From Paludibacteraceae bacterium (GTDB lineage: Bacteria > Bacteroidota > Bacteroidia > Bacteroidales > Paludibacteraceae), in NCBI GenBank assembly GCA_905233375.1, contig CAJOEJ010000017.1, positions 1 through 59,652 on the forward strand: DNA of 59,652 bases, written 5' to 3'. Position 1 is the first letter of the stretch. Each line of letters begins with the position of its first letter. The notes under the pieces were generated by a model. The model did not search any database and was not told the DNA's origin. It saw nothing but the letters and a program-made list of their open reading frames with translations. Of the stretch, positions 45,526 through 54,079 are shown piece after piece. The translations under genes and the position numbers were made by a program.

Positions 45526-48500
45526 TTACAATTTCAGTCCGAACATGCTGTTGAATACGATTTTCACCACTTGCTCGAACCACTGGTAGCTGCCGGACGC
45601 TTTTGCGGTCGCCTGGAGCGACTGAACAACCACGTCGTCTATCACCTGTTCGTGGATGAGGGTGTAGATAAGGGCGTTGCCGAACTTATGGGTCAGCAGG
45701 TCCGACAGGCGTTCACCGCCCGGGTTATAGCCTAAAATATCATCCTTGTAACCGCTGATACCCGGGAAGGTCAGATGGAGGATATCCTTGGTGAGGAACG
45801 CATTGACCTGCTGCGGGAAATAGTTCTTGGTCGTGCCGAGAATCTTGCCGATGAGGGTAATGACGGATTCGCCCGTCTCGGGATAACGCAGGTTGGCGTT
45901 CGCGTCCAGCTCGTCCAGCACCTGCTGGTCGGGGATTTGTTCCATAACGGACTGAAGCAGATCCAGAGAGGTGTATATATACCCCCAGTCTGTCACCAGT
46001 TCGGAGATATTGTTGAGCAGGTGTACCAACAGCTCCTTGTCCCGGTCGGCGATGGCTTGCCGGATGAGTCGGCGGAATGCCGGAACGCTCTTGCCCTCGG
46101 CGTCCCGTTCGTCGCCGTGACGTACACACCAAACGGCGGCGTACCAGGTCATTACGTTGCGCTTGTAGAGCTGCATTGGATTGGCTTTGTAGCTGTTACG
46201 CCCTTTGAACCATCCGCGGCAACGCAGCGTCCAATCGACACACCATTCGGTCAACATCTGCTCCACCTCCTCCGGCAGGTCTTCCATCTTCAGTCCCAAA
46301 TGGTAGAGCACGTAGATGAACGACATCTGCGAGTAGTCGAACCATTCCGTATCGCGGTTGTACCCGTCGCGGAGCGCCTGAACGATCGGCTGCACGTTCG
46401 CATAATCCCTCATGCCGGCGATGATGAGCAAGCGCTCGAGCGTGAAATAACTGAGGCTGTCGCCGGTCTTGTATGCCGAGAGAATCTTGGGAATCCACGT
46501 CCGCCATTGCTCGCATGTCGGCGCGTCCGGCTCGTTCCGCTTCGAATAGAGGTACGCGAAGGGCGCGATGGCTGCCAGGTCGGTTCGGTTCCACGATCCG
46601 TCGTCCGTATGAGCCGGAACGGCGTTGTCTTCCCAGAACGTCTGGTACTCGATCACGTTGTTCACGTACTCGGACTGGAAAAGTACTTGACGCCGCATGA
46701 CCAGTTGCACGAACGGCAACACGATGCGGAAGAGGGTGAAGTTAGCCGTCAGATGTTTGGCAACGGACGTGATATCGGCGAAGATATCGCTTATCTGAAT
46801 GCCGTTCGTCTTGTCCGCCTCCTCGCCCGCGAGCACGCGGTCTATTATAAGGAGTATATTGATACGTGTACCTGTCTCCAAGAACGACATCACGCGTTTG
46901 CGGCGCTGGGCTTTCGCCAGACCCACCAACGGAGTATGGTGGATATATTCGTACATATGGCTGACGATCTGGCGGGTGATATTCGCTTTGAGCGGCGTGT
47001 AGGACAGCGTATGCGTCTTGTTGGACGCGTAGTAGATCATCAGACACACGTTGTCGCGTATCTCGGTGATGGGGTCGTCCAGCACGATATCGAGCAGCGT
47101 GAACGGATCCGTGTCGTACAGCGACTCGTTGTGGTAGTCCGTCATGAACACGCCGTTGATGAGCGAACCGGCTGCGAGACGCTTGCGGTTCATCAGCGGG
47201 GACAGCGCTGCGCTCAGCTGCTTGAACTGCGCAATGGTCTCGTTGTCCGCTTTGTTCTTCTCGATGATCTTGGTCACGCCGTTATACTGCGCGATCGTGT
47301 CCATCAGGTCCGATTCGGTGAAGGTCAGCAGGTACTCCAACACGCCGAACAATGCCTGCTCGTAGTTCTCCGTCACTAACGAATTGAGCACGTCTGTCAC
47401 CAGGTTCACGATAGTGAATGACTCGCTGTAGTCGCTTGCCAGACGAAGGAGGGTCTGCGGGTTTCCCGTACGCAGGTAGTCCATGATGAGCACATTGCGC
47501 AGCGTACTGATGAACACCTCGTTGACCTGCGCTTTCTCTATCGTCGCTACGATCGTCTCCGGCGAGATGGCGGCGTCGCCGGACAGCGATGCCGTCTCGC
47601 GTTGGAAATAAACCCACGCTAACATGTATTCCAGGAACCGCTCGTAGATGAACTGTATCTTCTCGTTCTTGATCAGACGCAGGATGGGACGTTCGGGCTT
47701 GGTGAGCAGCTCCTCGAAAGCGATGGTCGTGCCTTTGTCGTTATACACGAGGTTGGCTGCTTTGTGGAGCGGCGACGAGCTGTCGTACCGCGCCGCACGC
47801 AGTTGTTCCAGCGAGACCGAGTCCATCGCCACGCCCTGCTCGTACGACCGCAGTAGGTACGCCGCTATCTCATGCAGAATCGCCATCTGTTTGGAACCCG
47901 CGTACGAATGGCTGATGTCGTCCGTCATCTTGCCGAACAGCGCTATGGAGGTGTACTCGCTGTTGCTCTCCGGCAGGGCGTGACCCAAGTAGTTGGTACA
48001 AACGATCTTGAGGATCAGCGGGTTCTTGATGCGGATGATGTTCTTGCGCGCGATACGCTCGTACGGAGTTGCCATAAGGTACAGGTCCTGATAGATGCTG
48101 TACGCCCGGGTCAGCTCCTCGTCGGTGAACGCACGCACCGTCGCTTCTTCGCCTAACGCGCTGAACAGACTCATGTCCTGTCTCTTCTGCTCCGGACGCA
48201 ACTCGTTCTGCCACGTGTAGTTGCGGCAGGTGAACAGCACGCGGAACGCACTCATCTCATGGCTGCCGAACAGGTCGTATATATCTTTGTACAGCGCTAA
48301 CGGGCTGCTCTCGCCTTCCGGTGTGTTGGGGTAGGTAAGCACCTCGTTGATGGCGTCGAACAGGAAGAAGATGCGTCGTCCCGCCGCGGTCGCTTTCTCG
48401 CTCAGATCGGTCAGAAAACGGTGGATCTCTTTCTTGCGCGACACCTCGAAGATGGTACGGAGACGTTGCTCGAGTCGCTGGTCGGCAAACTCGGCGCTGG

Positions 48501-49500
48501 AGAACGTGATGACCGCGTCGTCTGACTGAACGAGCTGCTCCGTCCAGTGACACAGCTGGGTCGTCTTGCCCTGACCCGCCTGACCCAATAGCGGCAGGAA
48601 ACGGGCTTCCGACTCCGCAAAGGCGCGGAAGACGTTCGCCAGGATGTCACGCTCCACGAACAGCTCCTGGTTGTATTTCTTCTCCGAGTACATATGCGCC
48701 AGGTACTCCTGCGAGTACGCACGCATGCATTGCCGCAACTCCTGCCAGTTCTTGTCTTTCGCCACGTCGAACGCCGGCGAGATGGCTTGCATCCACGCAT
48801 CGAAGGCGGGATTAAGCGTGTCGGTGATACGGGTCACGGCGTGCTCGTCCGACGAGATGAAACTGACTTCCTCCTCTTTGAGCGACTGGAACACGTACGT
48901 GAACCCTTTGTCCGTCTGATGGATAAGCGGATAGAGCTCGATATCCTCACCCCCTGGGATACCCATGTGGAAATGTCCGTCCGACGGTTTCTCGTGGTAT
49001 TGCGCCAACACCTCCAAAGCGCCCGCCAGCTCCTCCACACGCGCCTCTATCTGTCCCACCACTTCCTCGTAGATGCTCTCCGCAAGGGTCGTACTGTGCC
49101 CTTTGTACTCGTTGCGGATCTGAACCAGACTCTTCTCTTTCTTGCCGCCCAGCCACAGGTTGCGTTTGCTGCCCGCAAGGGCGGTCATGACCTGCGTCAG
49201 CGGATCCTCCGGACAGGTCTCTTTCGCCGCCTGAACCACACGGGGCAGGATATCGTTTGTCCAGTCGCCGAACGACAACGGACGTTTGGTGTCGATCTTG
49301 TTCGCGACTTGCAGCGCCATAGGGTGCGGTTCGGACGAACGCGCACGCACGATGCCCAACAGCACAATGGACACGTACTGGGCGGTGATCTCCACAAAAT
49401 CGAGCGCGTAGTTCATCGCTTTCGAATAAACACCGTCCGCACGCTGCGTACGGTACTGCTCCAACGGATGAGACAGGGTAAATGGAAGCGTTGTTGCCAT
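45526..49500 (-). CDS. Large STAND-type (NACHT-like) P-loop NTPase
   Basis: A 1324-residue cytosolic NTPase. Residues 1-280 form a helical N-terminal region of unknown family (YALDFVEITAQYVSIVLLG, LSFGDWTNDILPRVV). The NTPase core has Walker A GQAGQGKTT at 306-314, Walker B RIFFLFDAINEVL at 376-388 and a sensor-like VLFTCRNYTW at 421-430, the pattern of STAND/NACHT ATPases. The last 800 residues are mainly helical and could be a sensor solenoid. Such proteins often act in antiphage defence (Avs-like), but no known effector domain is recognised here. It is transcribed divergently from a CorA-like membrane protein with interlocked promoters. Confidence 0.8.
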   Translation of the reverse strand: MATTLPFTLSHPLEQYRTQRADGVYSKAMNYALDFVEITAQYVSIVLLGIVRARSSEPHPMALQVANKIDTKRPLSFGDWTNDILPRVVQAAKETCPEDPLTQVMTALAGSKRNLWLGGKKEKSLVQIRNEYKGHSTTLAESIYEEVVGQIEARVEELAGALEVLAQYHEKPSDGHFHMGIPGGEDIELYPLIHQTDKGFTYVFQSLKEEEVSFISSDEHAVTRITDTLNPAFDAWMQAISPAFDVAKDKNWQELRQCMRAYSQEYLAHMYSEKKYNQELFVERDILANVFRAFAESEARFLPLLGQAGQGKTTQLCHWTEQLVQSDDAVITFSSAEFADQRLEQRLRTIFEVSRKKEIHRFLTDLSEKATAAGRRIFFLFDAINEVLTYPNTPEGESSPLALYKDIYDLFGSHEMSAFRVLFTCRNYTWQNELRPEQKRQDMSLFSALGEEATVRAFTDEELTRAYSIYQDLYLMATPYERIARKNIIRIKNPLILKIVCTNYLGHALPESNSEYTSIALFGKMTDDISHSYAGSKQMAILHEIAAYLLRSYEQGVAMDSVSLEQLRAARYDSSSPLHKAANLVYNDKGTTIAFEELLTKPERPILRLIKNEKIQFIYERFLEYMLAWVYFQRETASLSGDAAISPETIVATIEKAQVNEVFISTLRNVLIMDYLRTGNPQTLLRLASDYSESFTIVNLVTDVLNSLVTENYEQALFGVLEYLLTFTESDLMDTIAQYNGVTKIIEKNKADNETIAQFKQLSAALSPLMNRKRLAAGSLINGVFMTDYHNESLYDTDPFTLLDIVLDDPITEIRDNVCLMIYYASNKTHTLSYTPLKANITRQIVSHMYEYIHHTPLVGLAKAQRRKRVMSFLETGTRINILLIIDRVLAGEEADKTNGIQISDIFADITSVAKHLTANFTLFRIVLPFVQLVMRRQVLFQSEYVNNVIEYQTFWEDNAVPAHTDDGSWNRTDLAAIAPFAYLYSKRNEPDAPTCEQWRTWIPKILSAYKTGDSLSYFTLERLLIIAGMRDYANVQPIVQALRDGYNRDTEWFDYSQMSFIYVLYHLGLKMEDLPEEVEQMLTEWCVDWTLRCRGWFKGRNSYKANPMQLYKRNVMTWYAAVWCVRHGDERDAEGKSVPAFRRLIRQAIADRDKELLVHLLNNISELVTDWGYIYTSLDLLQSVMEQIPDQQVLDELDANANLRYPETGESVITLIGKILGTTKNYFPQQVNAFLTKDILHLTFPGISGYKDDILGYNPGGERLSDLLTHKFGNALIYTLIHEQVIDDVVVQSLQATAKASGSYQWFEQVVKIVFNSMFGLKL

Positions 49501-49552
49501 ATTTTTTACAATTTCTTGACCCTAAAAGGGCGATTAACTTCGTTTTTGGCGA

Positions 49553-49584
49553 CAAAGATACAATAAAATTTGCACATATGCAAA
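49553..49584 (-). promoter_or_regulatory. Promoter of the STAND NTPase gene
   Basis: Minus-strand TATCTTTG (49560-49553), 20 bases, TTTG (49584-49581). Its spacer contains the upstream element of the opposite promoter. Confidence 0.75.
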
Positions 49585-49600
49585 AAAAAGTGTAATTTTG
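49569..49600 (+). promoter_or_regulatory. Promoter of the CorA-like gene
   Basis: TTTG (49569-49572), 20 bases, TAATTTTG (49593-49600). Its spacer contains the upstream element of the NTPase promoter, so both promoters overlap by 16 bases. Confidence 0.78.
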
Positions 49601-49613
49601 TCGCCGAAAATAA

Positions 49614-49655
49614 AAAAATCACCAATGACAAACCACCAATCACCAATCACTAACA
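49614..49655 (+). repeat. ACCAATC heptamer array supplying a start codon
   Basis: AATCACC-type units ATCACCA, ATGACAA, ACCACCA, ATCACCA, ATCACTA and ACACCGC with period 7. The ATG at 49625 is part of the second unit and the array encodes MTNHQSPITNT. Confidence 0.85.
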
Positions 49656-50872
49656 CCGCTTTCCTATGCGGTTATTTCTCTGCCGAACGCGATTTGCAAC
49701 CGTCCATGTTGCAGGGATGGGAGAAACGTTCCTTCAACCGGCAGGAACAGGCGAACCTCAGTAACTATTATTTCCCCGAGTTCGCGCAATGCCTGACCGA
49801 CGACATACAGATGTACTTCCGTCCCGTTGAGCAGGACTGCGTGCTCGATTTCGGGGACGAGCAGGTGACTTTCCGGCTGGAGAAGCTGCAACTATGGCAG
49901 GCGCCTTTCCGCATTGTGCTCTATGCCGTAACAATACACTTTGACAACATGCCGCTCAACTCCGTGACACGCGCACTCAACGCCCTGCGTAACTGCGCCT
50001 GGTACAGTCCGATGCAGGACGGTTTTGTCAATGCCGCTCTCCGTCCCGTTATGGACCTCTTCCAGCGGCTCAACCCCCACGCCCCTCATCGCGAAGCCGG
50101 CTCGCACGACCTCTCATGGCTCGTCGAGAGCGGAAACAAATTCAAGATCTTCCAGATTATTCAGGCGGTGGAAGGTATAGAGAAAGGCGACGAACAACTC
50201 ATGCTCTACGATGCCGGAACGCTCGCACGGCACACGCCTTTGTCCCATGGTATCAACAGCCCCGCCTATATTGAGCGGATATTGGAGGAGCATACTGTCT
50301 CCGTCTTCTCCGGATGGACCGGACTCGCGTTGCTGGACACCTTCACATTGCTGGCTACCGACACACCCGAAATGGTGTTCCGCAACTGGATCAGCGATTA
50401 TTTTGAGAAGATATATATTTACCAGCTCTTCCGGAAAGTGTTCCTTTATTCGGTCAACTTGCGGTACCGCCGCCGTTCGGAGGATGTTATCATCCTGGAG
50501 CAACGCTTGGATGAGTTCGAGCAGAAATACAGCTATACCGCCATCTCGTATAATTTCCTGCCCAATATCATCAATGCGGCGATGGAGAAGAGTCTTAATA
50601 CGCAGCGGGACTACGACCAGCTCGACCGCATGATCGGCAAGGAGATACAGGTTCGCCGGAACGAAACCGAACAAAAAACAAACCGGTTCCTTACGTTCCT
50701 TACCTGTCTCACCATTTTCAGTGCCATCTACGACATGGCGAGTCTGCTCAACGACAGTTTCTGCTACGAGGCGCTCTTCCGCAGTTCCCACGTCGGTTTC
50801 CGTCTTGTCGGAACTTTCCTGCTCCTCCTCGTCCTCGTCGTCTATCTGCTCCTGGTCAAAAAGAAAAAATAG
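49625..50872 (+). CDS. CorA-like two-TM membrane protein with degenerate GMN motif
   Basis: A 415-residue protein with a large soluble N-terminal domain, a long charged helix (RRRSEDVIILEQRLDEFEQK ... IGKEIQVRRNETEQKTNR) and two C-terminal TM helices (FLTFLTCLTIFSAIYDMASLL about 355-375, then VGTFLLLLVLVVYLLLV) ending in KKKK. This is the CorA-family plan. The CorA loop motif YGMN appears at the same place as YDMA, so Mg2+ transport is doubtful. The TTG frame start lies in the promoter, so ATG 49625 in the repeat is used. Its N-terminal domain has no recognised family. A functional link to the adjacent NTPase is inferred. Confidence 0.68.
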   Translation: MTNHQSPITNTAFLCGYFSAERDLQPSMLQGWEKRSFNRQEQANLSNYYFPEFAQCLTDDIQMYFRPVEQDCVLDFGDEQVTFRLEKLQLWQAPFRIVLYAVTIHFDNMPLNSVTRALNALRNCAWYSPMQDGFVNAALRPVMDLFQRLNPHAPHREAGSHDLSWLVESGNKFKIFQIIQAVEGIEKGDEQLMLYDAGTLARHTPLSHGINSPAYIERILEEHTVSVFSGWTGLALLDTFTLLATDTPEMVFRNWISDYFEKIYIYQLFRKVFLYSVNLRYRRRSEDVIILEQRLDEFEQKYSYTAISYNFLPNIINAAMEKSLNTQRDYDQLDRMIGKEIQVRRNETEQKTNRFLTFLTCLTIFSAIYDMASLLNDSFCYEALFRSSHVGFRLVGTFLLLLVLVVYLLLVKKKK

Positions 50873-50885
50873 CAATCATCCTTTG

Positions 50886-50955
50886 TACATTGTACATTGT
50901 CACTTTGTCCTTTAATTTCCTTTGTACATTGTACATTGTCACTTTGTACATTGCA
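50886..50955. repeat. TTGTACA-type repeat between convergent genes
   Basis: CCTTTGTACATTGTACATTG then TCACTTTGTC occurs twice, at 50880-50910 and 50920-50950. The unit TTGTACA (period 7) holds the palindrome TGTACA. The minus gene ending at 50939 takes its last five codons (MQCTK) and TGA stop from this repeat. A diverged 31-base copy lies in the next gene upstream (51905-51945). Confidence 0.8.
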
Positions 50956-51841
50956 TGATTTGGGCATTCAGGCGTACAAACGGATCTTCGGATGAGCGAT
51001 GCCGCTCCGCAATCGCTTCGATGGCTTCGTCAAACAGGATGTTTGCCATCGGGGCGCAGAACAGTTGTTCCTGAATCCAGTCGTCGGACGCGTTCCTCTG
51101 AAAAATCCGGGTCACTTCTTCGCCCGACACCCATACTTCTTCCACCTCGTCCCATTCGGCATCGAACACAAACAGCTCCTCTTCGCTCAGGGCGATACCT
51201 ATGTGCCGTCCGTCCTGGAGCGTGATGACATCCGTCAGGGCGTGGTACATCGTCTCGATCGTATAGGGCTGGGGTGTCGCACCGGGCGCAAGGCGCATCG
51301 TGCCGTCCGCGTAGAACTCCCATTCCGTATCCTCGCAGGTGTACGTGCCTGCCAACAGCGTGTAATATGCCTGCTGCTCAAAGGCTTCCTCGTCTCCGTC
51401 AAAACGCTGCAAGGCAGCAACCGGACGAACGCCGTCCCGGTCATACGCGACGAGGATATCCGTTTCGTCGTTCCCGTACGGATAGAACCGTTGCAGCTGG
51501 ACGGAACAACCTCTGTCCGCAAACAGCTCGTCCGTCGCCACGCAAGCCAGCGTGTCATTGACGAGTTGCAGCGTGAGTTCGAAACCGCCTTCGTGCAGCG
51601 TGTAACCCTCAAAGAACAACTCTCCCTCGCGGCGGGACGCTTCGTAGTAGTACGTGCCGTCTGTCCACCATGAACCGTCCTCCACGGCATCCAGACCCAG
51701 CGTCCCTTCTATGGCCTCTTCCTGCGGATCCATCGGCGCATGATGCTGACCCGCGCCGATTGCAATAGCGATCCAAAAAAGCAGTGCGGCTGCAACAACA
51801 CAGCCGACTGCTATCCCGATTTTTTTAAGTGAATATGTCAT
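50939..51841 (-). CDS. Membrane-anchored protein of unknown function
   Basis: A 300-residue protein with one N-terminal TM helix (IGIAVGCVVAAALLFWIAIAIG) and a periplasmic, very acidic beta-rich region (WWTDGTYYYEASRREGELFFEGYTLHE, TYTCEDTEWEFYADGTMRL). No family is recognised. Its ATG overlaps the stop of the BspA-like gene by one base (TAATG). The C-terminus MQCTK and its stop lie in the TTGTACA repeat, so the original end may have been replaced. Confidence 0.7.
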   Translation of the reverse strand: MTYSLKKIGIAVGCVVAAALLFWIAIAIGAGQHHAPMDPQEEAIEGTLGLDAVEDGSWWTDGTYYYEASRREGELFFEGYTLHEGGFELTLQLVNDTLACVATDELFADRGCSVQLQRFYPYGNDETDILVAYDRDGVRPVAALQRFDGDEEAFEQQAYYTLLAGTYTCEDTEWEFYADGTMRLAPGATPQPYTIETMYHALTDVITLQDGRHIGIALSEEELFVFDAEWDEVEEVWVSGEEVTRIFQRNASDDWIQEQLFCAPMANILFDEAIEAIAERHRSSEDPFVRLNAQIMQCTK

Positions 51842-54039
51842 TATTGTACTTCTGCTCCGGTGAGGTCATACAACCGGTCACCGTGTTTGATATAAATTTT
51901 GCCGTCACGAAGAACCTTTGTACATGGAGCATCGTCACTTTGTACATCTACGATGCCTTCGCTGGATTCGAAGAAGTCCTTCCAGTACTCCGCTTTCTTG
52001 TACAGCGAGAGACTTTGGTCGGGTACCACCAACGTGATACCTTTCAGACCCTTCGGATCACTGCTGTTACAGCCTTTGAACACTTTCTCCGATTTAAGCG
52101 CCGGAGGAGTAACCGCCTTGCTTTCGATATAAATCAGGTTCGAGCAGCCGTAGAACGCGCTGTCGCCGACTGATTTCAGCGATTCGGGCAACTTAATGGA
52201 GGTGAGGTTCTTTGCTTGGAAGCACAGACGTGCCGGCAGGGATTGTACCTGACTGCCGAAGTTAATGGCCGAGATAGACTTGTCTCCGCTACCGTCATAG
52301 AACACGCCCTTTCCATCGCCTTTGTAGCTATAGTCGAATTTGCAATTCTGCGCATCCCATTGTACCGTCATCGGCTTGCTGCTCACAATGGCTTGCTCGC
52401 CAATGTATTCGAGGTTCGGGGGAAGCGTCACGTTCGATACTTTACAACCGTAGAAAGCAAACGAACCGATACTCTTTACATTACGCGACAACGAGATGCT
52501 CGTCAGCGGAACATTGAAAAACGCATGGTGATCGATGGCAGTGATGCCGGAATGAATCGCGACGGAAGTCAAGGCTGTCTGACCGAAGAGCAGGTAACTC
52601 GGAATCTCGTTTACGCTGGAACCGAAGGTAATAGACGTGATTTTGCCCTGCGATGAGTAGAACGGAGATACATCTGCGCTGCTATAAAAGTCCCTGTTGC
52701 CGGACGGGTTCCATTTAACGGTCGTGATGTTCGTGCAATTATTGAATGCATAGTCTTCTACCCTGGTTACTTCAGACTCGATCGTGAGGTTTTTCAACTT
52801 CTCCAAGCCGTCGAACTCATGGCTATAAATCCGGCCTGTACGGTGGATGACAAGCTCTTCAAGGTTCGTCAGTTTGGTGATAGGACCACCGTTGCCCCAG
52901 GAGAGTGTAGTTGTGTTGTAATAAGGATCACTTCCGGTCCAGGTTACTTTCTTGACACCTGTGCATCCGCTGAAAGCAGACTTGCTGAAATTTTCGCCTG
53001 ACACCTTCATGTTCAAATCGATCGTCTGCAAGGAGGTACAATTCAGGAAAGCATTCTCATTTATATGCACCCAGTTGTCGGGTGTCGAAATATCCAGCGC
53101 CGTGATAGCCGTTTGGGAGAAGGCGTACGGATAGATACTCAAATCCTTACCGTTCAGGGTCGCTTTGCCGGTTAATTGGGTGCAACCATACAGACAGTAG
53201 TCGCTAAAATTCGAAATGTTCTTCAGTCCGCCCAATGCGTCTGATGTGCTGGTTCCTAAATAGATCTTGGTGAGCGATGTACAATTCATGAACACTTTGT
53301 CATAAAAAACCTTCACGTCCGTGCCGACATATACCGTCGTCAGATTCGGCATGTTCGAGAATACCACTGCGTTCGCGCCTGTATTCAGATAAGCCGTCGT
53401 GATTTTATCGCGGATCGGGTAGAACGGTGCCACACTGCCAAGTGCAGATTTATAGATGTATTCGGTCAGATTGTTAGGATCCTTTAAGGTATGCGTGTTG
53501 TTGTAACGGATCGTCCTTACGCCTGTACAGCCGCTAAAAGCGGTCGGTTCGATTATATAGACATCGTTCACCGTAAGCTCCGACAAACTGGCGCAACTAT
53601 GGAACGCATCCTTGCCGATCTTCCAACAAGCCACCGGTAATTTGAGCGTATTGATGTTATAACATTCATAAAACACCGAATCCGCAATATCGTAATTGAA
53701 TTCACTGTTCACTTCACTCATATCCACCGTATTGAGGTTATAGCATCCCATGAACGCACCGGCTCTCAACTCGTAGTTGTCCGACACCTTCACAGTTCGG
53801 ATATAGGCGTTGTTGCGAAGCGCTATAGGATCCACATCCGTGATCGTATAGGTCTTGTTATTATATGTAACTGTGCCGCCGAGATGAAGCGTCGTAGCAC
53901 CGTATTGTGCCAAAATCACCTTCACCCTCGAGCCGGAAGAAATCTCATACGTGAACCCGTTCACCGTGAACTGAGTGGCATTCATCGTGGCGCTGCCAAT
54001 CAGCAACAAACCACATACCCATGTAAAAATCTTTTTCAT
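51841..54039 (-). CDS. BspA-like leucine-rich repeat surface protein
   Basis: A 732-residue secreted protein: signal peptide MKKIFTWVCGLLLIGSATMNA, then many LRR_5 (Treponema pallidum/BspA type) repeats such as YAFNNCTNITTVKW and SAFYGCSNLIYIE. The last 25 residues (KVLRDGKIYIKHGDRLYDLT) match the short C-terminal module common at the end of Bacteroidales surface proteins and resemble type 9 secretion sorting tails. Just before it, VQSDDAPCTK is encoded by a TTGTACA-family repeat copy. BspA-like proteins often bind host proteins; the ligand here is unknown. Confidence 0.9.
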   Translation of the reverse strand: MKKIFTWVCGLLLIGSATMNATQFTVNGFTYEISSGSRVKVILAQYGATTLHLGGTVTYNNKTYTITDVDPIALRNNAYIRTVKVSDNYELRAGAFMGCYNLNTVDMSEVNSEFNYDIADSVFYECYNINTLKLPVACWKIGKDAFHSCASLSELTVNDVYIIEPTAFSGCTGVRTIRYNNTHTLKDPNNLTEYIYKSALGSVAPFYPIRDKITTAYLNTGANAVVFSNMPNLTTVYVGTDVKVFYDKVFMNCTSLTKIYLGTSTSDALGGLKNISNFSDYCLYGCTQLTGKATLNGKDLSIYPYAFSQTAITALDISTPDNWVHINENAFLNCTSLQTIDLNMKVSGENFSKSAFSGCTGVKKVTWTGSDPYYNTTTLSWGNGGPITKLTNLEELVIHRTGRIYSHEFDGLEKLKNLTIESEVTRVEDYAFNNCTNITTVKWNPSGNRDFYSSADVSPFYSSQGKITSITFGSSVNEIPSYLLFGQTALTSVAIHSGITAIDHHAFFNVPLTSISLSRNVKSIGSFAFYGCKVSNVTLPPNLEYIGEQAIVSSKPMTVQWDAQNCKFDYSYKGDGKGVFYDGSGDKSISAINFGSQVQSLPARLCFQAKNLTSIKLPESLKSVGDSAFYGCSNLIYIESKAVTPPALKSEKVFKGCNSSDPKGLKGITLVVPDQSLSLYKKAEYWKDFFESSEGIVDVQSDDAPCTKVLRDGKIYIKHGDRLYDLTGAEVQ
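51905..51945 (-). repeat. TTGTACA-family copy inside the BspA-like gene
   Basis: About 31 bases match the intergenic copy at 50886-50955 at roughly 27 positions when read on the minus strand (GTACAAAGTGAC, ATGTACAAAGG). It is translated as VQSDDAPCTK in the linker before the C-terminal module. Confidence 0.65.
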
Positions 54040-54056
54040 AATTATTTATATTTTAA

Positions 54057-54079
54057 ATTACCAATAACCAATCACCCCG
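54057..54079. repeat. ATTACCA heptamer run
   Basis: ATTACCA, ATAACCA, ATCACCC on the plus strand, in the gap between the BspA-like gene and the first lipoprotein. Sense-strand reading is TGGTAAT/ATTGGT. Confidence 0.7.

Noticed and set aside
45775..47379. A 534-residue open frame antisense to the STAND NTPase gene
   Set aside because: Composition (many Arg, Val, His, Gln) and lack of start context fit an antisense shadow; the sense frame has clear NTPase motifs.
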